Source: Pedococcus sp. (GTDB lineage Bacteria > Actinomycetota > Actinomycetes > Actinomycetales > Dermatophilaceae). From it: DNA of 12,249 nt. Position 1 is the stretch's first letter. Each line of letters opens with the position of its first letter. The translations under genes were made by a program, and so were the position numbers. The stretch is from contig JAICSZ010000022.1 of assembly GCA_025936615.1 (NCBI GenBank), positions 1-12,249 on the forward strand, given 5' to 3'. The notes below the pieces were generated by a model. It saw only the letters and a program-made list of their open reading frames with translations. It searched no databases and was not told where the DNA came from. Below, piece after piece: positions 1 to 6,616 of this stretch.

Positions 1-533
1 CTGTGCGAGCGGGGGATCAGCCCGAAGTGGATGGTCTCCGGGTCACCCAGCGAGCGTCCCTCGGCGACCTTCATCGGGTCGACGTCGCCGATGAGGTCCG
101 CCACCGAGGTGTCGGGGGTCGCGAGCTTCTCGGCGTACCTCTCGTCGCGGTGCCGCCACCCCACGCGCAGGTCGCCGCCCTGCTCGGCGGCCCACCGCTG
201 CGACTGGGCGGTGACCGGCTCGAACGGGTGCTCACCCAGCTCGGACCCCTCGATCACCGGGGTCCACTCGTCGAGCAGGCCGACGAGGGTGCGCAGGATG
301 CGCGTCTTGCCCTGCCCGCGCTCGCCCAGCAGGACGAGGTCGTGGCCGGCGAGCAGCGCCCGCTCGAGCTGGGGGATGACGGTCGTGGCGAAGCCGTGCA
401 GGCCCGGCCACGGGTCGCGTCCCTCGGCGAGGGCATGGATGAGGTTCTCGCGGATCTCCTGGCGCACCGGCCTGGCCTCGTGTCCCGAGGCCCGCAGCGC
501 GCCGACGGTGGTGGGTGCCGGTCGTTCGCTCAC
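1..533 (-). CDS. MgsA/BchI-like AAA+ ATPase (magnesium chelatase subunit I family), 5' part only
   Basis: The gene reads leftward and leaves the window, so only the first 177 residues are present. A Walker A P-loop GERGQGKT is visible at residues 70-77, after an N-terminal stretch that includes RDPWPGLHGF. The visible part ends at HFGLIPRSH, which resembles the GLIPR-type segment of actinobacterial proteins related to the magnesium chelatase I subunit. Walker B and the sensor motifs should lie beyond the edge. Family members are ring-forming ATPases that often work with a von Willebrand A-domain partner; a role in metal insertion cannot be claimed here. The start is GTG at 533, because an in-frame TAG lies four codons upstream and no other good start follows soon. 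A GAGG sits very close to the start, so the ribosome site is poor. The gene is divergent from the alarmone synthetase gene. The AAA ATPase call is firm; the subfamily is likely. Confidence 0.8.
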   Translation of the reverse strand, partial: MSERPAPTTVGALRASGHEARPVRQEIRENLIHALAEGRDPWPGLHGFATTVIPQLERALLAGHDLVLLGERGQGKTRILRTLVGLLDEWTPVIEGSELGEHPFEPVTAQSQRWAAEQGGDLRVGWRHRDERYAEKLATPDTSVADLIGDVDPMKVAEGRSLGDPETIHFGLIPRSH

Positions 534-569
534 TCCCTCACGCTACGCCTCGCGTGGCCGCCGGCGGGT

Positions 570-587
570 GTGCCGCCGAGGCGGCAC
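570..587. promoter_or_regulatory. 18-bp inverted repeat in divergent promoter region
   Basis: GTGCCGCC-GA-GGCGGCAC has two perfect 8-bp arms around a 2-bp centre. It lies in the 67-bp gap between the divergent AAA ATPase and alarmone synthetase genes and directly abuts the TACCCT -10 box at 588-593. That position suits an operator that would block polymerase. No regulator gene is adjacent, so its function is inferred from placement only. Confidence 0.4.
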
Positions 588-593
588 TACCCT
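588..593 (+). promoter_or_regulatory. Putative -10 box (TACCCT) for a leaderless transcript
   Basis: TACCCT fits the actinobacterial TANNNT -10 pattern and is followed by 7 nt and the GTG at 601. Transcription would start at or next to the GTG, which explains why no Shine-Dalgarno sequence precedes it. Confidence 0.45.
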
Positions 594-600
594 GTGCCCC

Positions 601-1602
601 GTGGAGGTCGAGGGGACGCGCGCCGAGGCAGTGCAGCGGTATGCCGCGTTGCAGCCCGGGCTGCGCAAGGTCACAGAGGAGTTCGTGCGCCTCGTCACCG
701 CCCTCCTCGACGACGCGGGCATCAACTACGTGAGCGTGACCGGACGGACCAAGTCCGTGGCCTCGTTCGCCGCCAAGGCGGCGCGGACCGTGGACGGGGA
801 GCCGGTCTACCCCGACCCGGTCACCGACATCACCGACCAGGTGGGGATCCGCGTGGTGACCTACCTGCACGCCGACGTCGCGGCCGTCGCCGGCGTGCTG
901 TCCGACCAGCTCAGCGTCCTGGACGACCGCGACATGGGCCGCGAGACGGCCCGGCAGGGGCGGTTCGGCTACTCGAGCCGCCACCTGCTCGTAGCGGTCG
1001 ACCCCGTGAGGGGCGTGCCCGCGGCATACGACTCGGTGCGGGGGCAGAGCGCCTCGGTGCAGGTGCGCACGATCCTCCAGCACGCGTGGGCGGAGTTCGA
1101 GCACGACGTGCGCTACAAGGGCAACGTCCCCGAGGAGCACGTCTCCGACCTCGACCGCCGGTTCACGCTGGCCGCCGGGCTGCTCGAGCTGGCGGACCGG
1201 GAGTTCTCCGAGATCCGGGACAAGCTTCAGGCCACGATGGGGGACCAGCAGCTCATCGCGGACGCCGACGACCCGCGGATCAGCGCCTCCGACCTCGCGA
1301 CCTTCCTCGCCCGGCAGTTCCAGGAGGCGGGCTGGTCGCGCACCGACCACTACGCGTGGATCTCCGGCCTCCTCCTCGAGCTCGGCATCACCTCGCTCGA
1401 CGAGCTCGGTGGCCTGCTGTCCTCGATCGACCTGCCCGGGATCGACGCCCGGATGGGGTACCGATACCCCGCCGGAGCGGTCCGCCGGCTCGACGACGCC
1501 CTGCTCGCAGTTTTCGGCACCCGCTACCTCGCGCTGCACGGCAACGTGCACCGCGAGGCGGCTCTGCGCACCCGGCTGGAGAAGATCCGCGGCGGCAGCT
1601 GA
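601..1602 (+). CDS. RelA/SpoT-domain (p)ppGpp synthetase (synthetase-only alarmone enzyme)
   Basis: The 333-residue protein should transfer pyrophosphate from ATP to GDP or GTP to make the stringent-response alarmone in the cytoplasm. The synthetase fold is seen as RTKS at 49-52 (the R-x-K-S ATP site), DQVGIRVV at 79-86, GYSSRH at 123-128 (the GY-S-H guanine-site motif) and VQVRT with HAWAEFEHDVRYK at 153-173, close to the small alarmone synthetase pattern. There is no HD hydrolase domain before it and no TGS or ACT domain after it. About 150 C-terminal residues, including FLARQFQEAGW and a YRYPAGAVRRLDDAL segment, are not part of the catalytic fold and I do not recognise them. The start is GTG 601, leaderless behind TACCCT; GTG 631 is an in-frame alternative. 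No small antitoxin-like gene is adjacent, so a toxic synthetase is not suggested. Confidence 0.88.
   Translation: MEVEGTRAEAVQRYAALQPGLRKVTEEFVRLVTALLDDAGINYVSVTGRTKSVASFAAKAARTVDGEPVYPDPVTDITDQVGIRVVTYLHADVAAVAGVLSDQLSVLDDRDMGRETARQGRFGYSSRHLLVAVDPVRGVPAAYDSVRGQSASVQVRTILQHAWAEFEHDVRYKGNVPEEHVSDLDRRFTLAAGLLELADREFSEIRDKLQATMGDQQLIADADDPRISASDLATFLARQFQEAGWSRTDHYAWISGLLLELGITSLDELGGLLSSIDLPGIDARMGYRYPAGAVRRLDDALLAVFGTRYLALHGNVHREAALRTRLEKIRGGS
639..648 (+). repeat. Copy 1 of recurring 10-mer GTATGCCGCG
   Basis: It lies inside the alarmone synthetase gene, in codon phase xxG-TAT-GCC-GCG (Arg-Tyr-Ala-Ala). Confidence 0.7.
1020..1029 (-). repeat. Copy 2 of recurring 10-mer, inverted
   Basis: CGCGGCATAC lies inside the alarmone synthetase gene and opposes its reading direction (codons GCG-GCA-TAC, Ala-Ala-Tyr). 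The word is therefore not just a favoured Tyr-Ala codon pair. Confidence 0.7.
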
Positions 1603-1634
1603 GGTTCAGCGGCGGGTGCTGGTCGGGCCGTAGG

Positions 1635-1647
1635 TCGCCTTCGGCGA
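1635..1647. terminator. Weak hairpin after the alarmone synthetase gene
   Basis: TCGCC-TTC-GGCGA forms a 5-bp stem with a 3-nt loop, 33 nt after the stop codon and before the promoter of the next gene. There is no T-run. It may be a weak terminator. Confidence 0.25.
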
Positions 1648-1684
1648 GTCCTGGCCTCGGTGAGGGATACCGCGGTGTCGGCGC

Positions 1685-1694
1685 CGCGGCATAC
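1685..1694 (-). repeat. Copy 3 of recurring 10-mer, inverted, intergenic
   Basis: CGCGGCATAC lies in non-coding DNA upstream of the first VOC gene. Its last three bases form the start of the TACGCT -10 box. Confidence 0.7.
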
Positions 1695-1697
1695 GCT
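1692..1697 (+). promoter_or_regulatory. Putative -10 box (TACGCT) for the VOC gene
   Basis: TACGCT lies 36 nt before the ATG at 1734, giving a leader of roughly 30 nt that carries a GAGGAGG ribosome site. The 9-mer TACGCTCGA is found again before the next gene at 2157-2165. No clear -35 box is visible. Two CCGCGG palindromes (1670-1675 and 1684-1689) lie just upstream. Confidence 0.4.
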
Positions 1698-1733
1698 CGA
1701 TTCTTCACCCAGCCAGCACACGAGGAGGCACCG

Positions 1734-2153
1734 ATGGCATCGCGCCTGAACCCCTACATCGCCTTTGGCGACAACGCCCGGCAGGCCATGGAGTTCTACA
1801 AGGACGTGTTCGGAGGCGAGCTCACGACGAGCACCTTCGCCGAGTCCGGCCAGCAGGACGGCGGCGACCTCATCATGCACGCCCAGCTCGAGACCCCGAG
1901 CGGCTACACGATCATGGCCTCCGACACCCCTCCCGGCATGGAGCGCCGAAGCGGCAGCAGCATCACGGTCAGCCTCAGCGGCGACGACACGGATGAGCTG
2001 CGCGGCTACTGGCACAAGCTGTCCGGCAACGGCGGATCCGTGACCATGCCGATGGAGAAGCAGATGTGGGGCGACGAGTTCGGCATGTGCAGCGACCAGT
2101 TCGGCATCGCCTGGATGGTCAACATCGCAGGGGAGCAGAACCAGCCCGGGTAG
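1734..2153 (+). CDS. VOC-superfamily (PhnB/glyoxalase-like) protein
   Basis: The 139-residue protein is about the normal length for a single-chain PhnB-like VOC protein. It opens with LNPYIAFGDNARQAMEFYKDVFGGEL, of which the FGDNARQAMEFYKDVFGG part is the hallmark first beta-alpha-beta unit, and later has HAQLETPSGYTIMASD. The second module has LSGDDTDELRGYWHKLSGNG and MWGDEFGMCSDQFGIAWMVN; the MWGDxFG-DxFGxxWxxN ending is typical. Members are small metal-dependent or binding proteins (bleomycin-resistance, glyoxalase and ring-cleavage folds), and most PhnB-like ones have no known substrate. The ATG is fixed by GAGGAGG at 1722-1728, 5 nt upstream. The next gene starts 16 nt after the stop. 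The family call is firm; the reaction is unknown. Confidence 0.87.
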   Translation: MASRLNPYIAFGDNARQAMEFYKDVFGGELTTSTFAESGQQDGGDLIMHAQLETPSGYTIMASDTPPGMERRSGSSITVSLSGDDTDELRGYWHKLSGNGGSVTMPMEKQMWGDEFGMCSDQFGIAWMVNIAGEQNQPG

Positions 2154-2156
2154 CCC

Positions 2157-2162
2157 TACGCT
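2157..2162 (+). promoter_or_regulatory. Putative -10 box (TACGCT) for a leaderless transcript
   Basis: TACGCT sits in the 15-bp gap between the VOC stop and the phospholipase D-like ATG at 2169, 6 nt before the ATG. There is no Shine-Dalgarno sequence, which suits a leaderless mRNA. The gene may thus have its own start of transcription besides readthrough from the VOC gene. Confidence 0.4.
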
Positions 2163-2168
2163 CGAGCC

Positions 2169-3893
2169 ATGCGCTCGCGCGCGCGCGTCGGCGGGCTGAC
2201 GGTGCACGCCGTCGCCGGCACCCACACGGTGCTGCTGGGCTTCGACCTGGCCGCACCCGCTGGGTGCCTCGGCTTCGCGGTCCTGCGCACCGACCACACC
2301 GACGGCGAGACGCGGTGGCTGCGCGGCATGAAGACCTTCGCGTCGGTCGTGCCGCAGCCGCCGCCGGGCAGTGACTACAGCACCCGCGAGCAGCCCCTCC
2401 AGGGCTTCCAGTGGGGTGACTACACCGTCTCGCCGCAGCGCCACTACACCTATGCCGTGTCCGCCCTCGGCGGCGCGCCCCCCGCGTTGACGGAGCTCGC
2501 CACCACGACCGTGGAGGTCACCACCGAGACGGAGGACGACGGCGTCCACGGCATCTGGTTCAACCGCGGTGTCGCCGGCTCGCAGGCCTTCCAGCGGCGG
2601 TTCCCCGGCTACCACCCCGGACCCCACCCCGACGAGTCCGACCAGGCGATGGTGTGGCTGTCGCGTGGTCTCGGCGAGGCGTTCGTGGCCTTCTGCGCCG
2701 AGGCGCTCGGGCCGGGGTGGGGGCTGCGCGGTGCGTTCTACGAGTTCACCTGGGGCACCGGCCTCGACTCGCTGGCGGCGGCGCGCGACCGCGGGGCGGA
2801 CGTCTTGCTCGTCGTCCACGGCAGGGACACCGACAGCGCGGCCGCGGCGGAGGCAGGGAAGGACGACGACACGACGGCGAAGGATGCGCGGACCGCCGCG
2901 CACGAGCACGGCCTCGACGACGTCGTCACCTGGCGCACCGCCCCCAACAAGTCCGCCCTGATGCACGACAAGTACCTCGTGCTGCTGCACAACGAGTCGC
3001 CGGTGGCGGTGTGGACCGGGTCCACGAACCTCACCCGCGGCGCGGTCTTCGGCCACTCCAACGTCGGGCACCTGGTCCGCGACCGCACGGTCGCCCGTGA
3101 CTACCTGCACGAGTGGGAGCGGTTGGCGGCAGGCGAGACCACCCAGGACCTGCGGACCGACCACGAGGCGGCCGACCTGGTCGCCGAGCACGTCCCGGCC
3201 TTGCGCAAGGTGGGCCGGGTGTTCTCCCCGCGCGCCACGGACTCAACCGTGCTCCAGTGGTACGCGGACCTGTTCGGGGCCGCGAAGGAGAGCGCGCACA
3301 TCACTGGTGCGTTCGGCCTCAACGCAGTGTTCCGTGACGAGCTCGCCACCCCCGAGCCCGACGTCGTGCGAACCGTGCTGCTCGACAAGCGGCCGGCGGC
3401 CGACGCGCGCATCCCGCTCGCGGACCCCAACGTGCGGCTGTCCACCGGTAGCCACCTCGCCGACAGCCCGCTGGCACAGTGGGCCGACGAGCACCTCACC
3501 GGGTTCAACACCCACGTGAAGTACGTGCACACCAAGATCATCCTGGTCGACCCGCTCACCGACGACCCGACCGTCCTCACCGGGTCGGCGAACTACTCCA
3601 GCGCGTCGACGACCGACAACGAGGAGAACACCCTCGTCATCCGGGGCGGGTCGAGCCGCGCGGCGGACCGGGACGCGGTCCGGCGAGTGGCCGACATCTA
3701 CCTCACCGAGTACCACCGGCTGTTCATGCACTTCGTCTTCCGCGCCTGGGCACAAGGCCGGTCGGTCAACGACGGCGAGGTCCAGGCCATGGGTCACCTC
3801 GACGAGACCGACGCGTGGACCGACCGCTACTACCGCGCCGGGTCGTGGCAGGCGTTGCAGCGCAAGGTCTTCTCCGGTCAAGGGACGACCTAG
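2169..3893 (+). CDS. Phospholipase D-like protein with two HKD motifs
   Basis: The 574-residue protein has two PLD-type active-site halves. The first is H266-x-K268 followed by GSTN at 284-287. The second is H454-x-K456 followed by GSAN at 472-475, and NEEN at 483-486. The two HxK...GSxN half-sites are expected to pair into one phosphodiesterase centre using a phosphohistidine intermediate. The first ~110 residues form a separate N-terminal region with a beta-rich, fibronectin-like look (YTVSPQRHYTYAVSAL at 85-100); this is weak inference. There is no signal peptide or membrane segment, so it is probably cytoplasmic, and a nuclease or nucleic-acid role is as possible as a lipase one. The ATG at 2169 has no ribosome site but lies 6 nt after a -10 box. 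The 3' end is overlapped on the other strand by the kinase reading frame. Confidence 0.85.
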   Translation: MRSRARVGGLTVHAVAGTHTVLLGFDLAAPAGCLGFAVLRTDHTDGETRWLRGMKTFASVVPQPPPGSDYSTREQPLQGFQWGDYTVSPQRHYTYAVSALGGAPPALTELATTTVEVTTETEDDGVHGIWFNRGVAGSQAFQRRFPGYHPGPHPDESDQAMVWLSRGLGEAFVAFCAEALGPGWGLRGAFYEFTWGTGLDSLAAARDRGADVLLVVHGRDTDSAAAAEAGKDDDTTAKDARTAAHEHGLDDVVTWRTAPNKSALMHDKYLVLLHNESPVAVWTGSTNLTRGAVFGHSNVGHLVRDRTVARDYLHEWERLAAGETTQDLRTDHEAADLVAEHVPALRKVGRVFSPRATDSTVLQWYADLFGAAKESAHITGAFGLNAVFRDELATPEPDVVRTVLLDKRPAADARIPLADPNVRLSTGSHLADSPLAQWADEHLTGFNTHVKYVHTKIILVDPLTDDPTVLTGSANYSSASTTDNEENTLVIRGGSSRAADRDAVRRVADIYLTEYHRLFMHFVFRAWAQGRSVNDGEVQAMGHLDETDAWTDRYYRAGSWQALQRKVFSGQGTT

Positions 3894-4929
3894 TCGTATG
3901 CCGCGTGGCCGCCTCTTGCGGCAAGCGTCCTCCTCGACGTGGCGTGAGCGGGGAAGGGGCTTCCCCGAGGGCGTGGGCGACCAGGCCCGCAGCCGACAGG
4001 ATCCCGTGCACGATGTCGAGTGCCTCGCGGCCCTGTGCCGTGGCCTGCTGGGCGCTCGCCAGCACCTCCTCGGACCAGCTGAGCAGGTCGTCGATGGCGC
4101 GGACGCACTGGAAGTAGCCCATCAGGTCCGTGTCCCAGTCGGTCGCGCCGTAGCCCTCGAAGAAGGCCCGCTGCTCGTCGGCCGTGATCGGGGCGAACGC
4201 GAGCACTCCACCGAGGGCAAACATCAGGTCTGCCTCCCTTGGGGCGAGCACTGCGTCGTCCCAGTCCAGGAGCCACACCTCCCCGTCGGGACCGAGGACG
4301 ATGTTGCCCGCGTGCGGGTCGGCGTGGCACACGACGGGACGCGTCGTGGCCCAGGCGGGTGACGTGGCCAGGGACTCGGCGCGGTCCGACACCGCGAGCA
4401 CCCGGGCCCGGTTCGCTCCCCAGAGGTCGCGCAGCTCCTGCAACAGGACCTCGTCAACGGAGCACTGAGCGAGTCGCTCCGGCATCGCTCGAGCCCGCTC
4501 CACGAGTCGGCCGGGGTCGGGCCCCTCGCTGGGCAGGACCGCCAGCACTGGTTCGTGGGCATCGGTGGTGTGCACCTGGGCGAGCAGCCGGCCCAAGCCG
4601 CGCCACTGGGCCTGGTCCATCCCGCCATCGAGTGCCCGGCGCTGCCCCACCCAGGGCGCCACGCTCAGCTGTTGGCCACTACGCGCGGCGATGAGGGCAC
4701 CGTCTCGCGTGCGGAGGGGCGGCGGGATGCCCTGCACCCCTTGCGCGGCCAGGAAGTCCGCCACCACGAGACCCAGCTGGGGGACGATGCTGGCCTTCAC
4801 GGCATACCGGCTGCCGTCTCCGGTCTCGCCCACGAACGTGGCCGCACGCGCATCGGCGCCCAACCCCGTGGGTCGGACGCCGATGAGCGGGATGCCGAAG
4901 TCCTCGCGGACCCAGGCGGCGAGGTCCAC
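3766..4929 (-). CDS. Aminoglycoside phosphotransferase-like kinase (APH/choline kinase fold)
   Basis: The predicted 387-residue protein carries the kinase catalytic loop CHADPHAGNIVL (H202, D204, N209, the HxD-x4-N pattern) and the metal-binding LLDWDD at 220-225 (D222). The nucleotide-binding lobe has YAVKA at 42-46. This fold phosphorylates hydroxyls of small molecules, classically aminoglycosides, but many family members act on amino sugars or other metabolites, and the substrate is unknown here. The GTG at 4929 is one base past the exporter stop, so translation is probably coupled. Oddly, no stop follows the last likely domain residues (about 325). The frame runs on through an Arg/Pro-rich tail whose final 43 codons read antisense through the end of the phospholipase D-like gene. 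That tail may be real, or the true end may be hidden by a frameshift near 3950; another frame stops at 3890. Confidence 0.78.
   Translation of the reverse strand: MDLAAWVREDFGIPLIGVRPTGLGADARAATFVGETGDGSRYAVKASIVPQLGLVVADFLAAQGVQGIPPPLRTRDGALIAARSGQQLSVAPWVGQRRALDGGMDQAQWRGLGRLLAQVHTTDAHEPVLAVLPSEGPDPGRLVERARAMPERLAQCSVDEVLLQELRDLWGANRARVLAVSDRAESLATSPAWATTRPVVCHADPHAGNIVLGPDGEVWLLDWDDAVLAPREADLMFALGGVLAFAPITADEQRAFFEGYGATDWDTDLMGYFQCVRAIDDLLSWSEEVLASAQQATAQGREALDIVHGILSAAGLVAHALGEAPSPLTPRRGGRLPQEAATRHTTRSSLDRRRPCAATPATTRRGSSGRSTRRSRRGDPWPGPRRR
3896..3905 (+). repeat. Copy 4 of recurring 10-mer GTATGCCGCG
   Basis: It lies 3 nt after the phospholipase D-like stop codon, in the antisense tail of the kinase frame. 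On the minus strand it is read in a different codon phase from the other coding copies. Confidence 0.7.
3949..3967. terminator. Perfect 8-bp hairpin near the convergent gene ends
   Basis: CGGGGAAG-GGG-CTTCCCCG is a perfect stem 56 nt after the phospholipase D-like stop. It lacks a T-run, as is common in actinobacteria. It falls inside the C-terminal codons of the opposing kinase frame, so it might end one or both transcripts. Confidence 0.4.
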
Positions 4930-4930
4930 C

Positions 4931-6445
4931 TCAGTGCACGAGCACCGGCGGAGCGCCCTCGGCGCCCTCCTCGTCGAGCAGGTGCGACTCCTCGTGCTTG
5001 CGCGGCAGGAAGGCCGCCGACACCAGCGTGAGGGTGACCAGGATCGCGGCCACCCAGAAGGTGTGGGCAAACGCGCTGGCGCCGGCAGTGGCGATCGCGG
5101 CAGGGTCCTTGCCCGTCGGCGGGTTGTCCTTGAGGGCATTGGTCAGGACGACCGAGAAGATCGCCACGCCCACCGAGCTCGCGATCTGCTGGGTGATGTT
5201 GAGCAGCGTCGAGCCGCGCGCCACGTCGTGGTGCTTCAGCGTCTTCAAAGCGGTCGTCATGATCGGCATCATCGTGGCGCCCATCCCCAGGCCCATGACG
5301 AACAGGACCGGGATGATGAAGCCCCAGTGCGAGGAGTCGGCCTGGAGCTGGGTCAGCGTGAACATGCCGCCGATGATCAGGACCAGCCCGAACGGCACGA
5401 TCCGGCCCACCGGCATCTTGTCGACCAGCGCGCCGGCGATCGGCATGGTCAGCATCGCGCCCAGGCCCTGCGGGGCGACCAGCCAGCCGGCGTTGAGCGG
5501 CGTCTCGCCCTGCACCTGCTGGAGGAACTGCGGGATCAGCAGCAAGCCACCGAAGAAGGACGCGGCGAAGATGAACATGGTGATGATCGAGACGGTCAGG
5601 TTGCGGTTCTTGAACAGCCGCAGGTCGAGCAGCGGGTGCTTGGGCCGGAAGCTGTAGAGGACGAACAGGACCATCAGGGCCAGGCCGACCAGACCGGGCA
5701 GGAGGACCTTGGTGTGGCCGATGCCGCCCTGACCGGGGATGGAGGACACGCCGTACAGGAACAGCGCCAGTCCCGGGCTCATCATGAGCATGCCGACGAA
5801 GTCGAAGGACTCCGAGGGGTGCGGTGCGTCCTTGGCCAGCGCGAACTGCGCGTAGATGATCGCGACCAGGCCGATCGGAGCGTTGATCAGGAAGATCCAG
5901 TGCCAGCTGAAGTGCGAGATCAGCCAGCCGCCGAGGATGGGGCCGAAGATCGGGCCGAGCAGCATGGGCACACCGAGGATCGCCATCAGGCGACCCATGC
6001 GCGCCGGGCCGGCCGCGCGGGTCATGATCGTCATGCCGAGCGGCATGAGCATGCCACCGCCGAGGCCCTGCAGGACCCGGAAGAGGATGAGCATGTTGAT
6101 CGAGGTGGCGGTGGCGCACAGGAGCGACCCGAGTGTGAAGAGCAGGAGGGCCAGCATGTAGAGGCGCTTGGTGCCGAACCGGTCCGCGGCCCAGCCCGAC
6201 AGCGGGATCACCGTGGCCAGGGCCAGGGTATAGCCGGTCACCGTCCAGGCGACCGTGGAGTAGTCCAGGGGAGAGCCGCCCTTCGGGACGAAGGCCGTCT
6301 GGAAGGTGCGGAGCGCGACGTTGACGACGGTGATGTCGAGGATCGACATGATGGCGCCGAGGACGACCACGCCGGCGACCTTGAGGACGGCAGCGTCGAT
6401 CTTCTCGGGGTACTCCACCGCCGGGGTTGTGGCAGGGGCTGACAA
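4931..6445 (-). CDS. DHA2-family MFS drug exporter (EmrB/QacA type, 14 TM)
   Basis: The 504-residue inner-membrane protein fits the DHA2 branch of the major facilitator superfamily: proton-driven export of drugs or other small molecules. TM1 holds SILDITVVNVAL with an acidic D37, the DHA2 D1 motif. Motif A GWAADRFGTKR is at 84-94, with GGGMLMPLG at 129-137 and the motif C-like GPIFGPILGGWL at 164-175, then a long series of hydrophobic segments to about 480. The length suits 14 helices. The start is TTG at 6445, with AGAGG 7 nt upstream; the frame is open farther upstream but low in hydrophobic or conserved sequence. The C-terminal tail ends EGAEGAPPVLVH. It is followed by the kinase after one base. 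Substrates are unknown; a multidrug exporter is the standard reading. Confidence 0.88.
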   Translation of the reverse strand: MSAPATTPAVEYPEKIDAAVLKVAGVVVLGAIMSILDITVVNVALRTFQTAFVPKGGSPLDYSTVAWTVTGYTLALATVIPLSGWAADRFGTKRLYMLALLLFTLGSLLCATATSINMLILFRVLQGLGGGMLMPLGMTIMTRAAGPARMGRLMAILGVPMLLGPIFGPILGGWLISHFSWHWIFLINAPIGLVAIIYAQFALAKDAPHPSESFDFVGMLMMSPGLALFLYGVSSIPGQGGIGHTKVLLPGLVGLALMVLFVLYSFRPKHPLLDLRLFKNRNLTVSIITMFIFAASFFGGLLLIPQFLQQVQGETPLNAGWLVAPQGLGAMLTMPIAGALVDKMPVGRIVPFGLVLIIGGMFTLTQLQADSSHWGFIIPVLFVMGLGMGATMMPIMTTALKTLKHHDVARGSTLLNITQQIASSVGVAIFSVVLTNALKDNPPTGKDPAAIATAGASAFAHTFWVAAILVTLTLVSAAFLPRKHEESHLLDEEGAEGAPPVLVH

Positions 6446-6616
6446 GAGAGTGCCTCTCGATCGTGGTGAGTGCGTTGTGAAGTGGTGGTGGCGCCGCCGC
6501 GACGCTGCGAAGCGCCGGACGAGCCTATTGGACGGCAACGACGTCCCGCCTCCAGTTATTTCGCGAAAGCAAGTATCTGCCGACGACGCTGTGGGAACCC
6601 TGAGACCGCCCGCGGC
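6446..6616. promoter_or_regulatory. 171-bp intergenic region upstream of the exporter
   Basis: The region lies between the second VOC stop and the exporter start and holds no gene I can support. On the minus strand a possible TAGGCT -10 box is at 6527-6522, some 80 nt before the TTG; it is flanked by the inverted repeat GGACG-7nt-CGTCC (6530-6546). An unusually A/T-rich patch at 6552-6580 includes the perfect palindrome TTTCGCGAAA (6559-6568). These could be regulator sites of a drug-responsive promoter, but no regulator gene is nearby. Confidence 0.3.

Noticed and set aside
538..1551. A - strand open frame of about 337 codons
   Set aside because: It is a mirror of the alarmone synthetase gene and has no recognisable motifs, while the + strand frame carries all catalytic residues.
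1670..1689. Two CCGCGG words as an operator
   Set aside because: CCGCGG is a common short palindrome in such G+C-rich DNA; two copies near a promoter are not enough to claim a site.
3..1733. An upstream + strand extension of the first VOC gene's frame
   Set aside because: The frame is open because of base composition, but the conserved VOC sequence starts at ATG 1734 behind a strong ribosome site; the upstream part is antisense or out of frame to real genes.
601..1733. A toxic alarmone synthetase with antitoxin
   Set aside because: No small antitoxin-like gene lies on either side; the neighbours are an AAA ATPase and a VOC protein, so the enzyme looks like an ordinary synthetase.
4565..6442. 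A long + strand open frame of about 625 codons
   Set aside because: It is antisense to the exporter and kinase genes; its product is an Asp/Arg/Gln/His-rich sequence with no fold, as antisense of G+C-rich genes typically gives.
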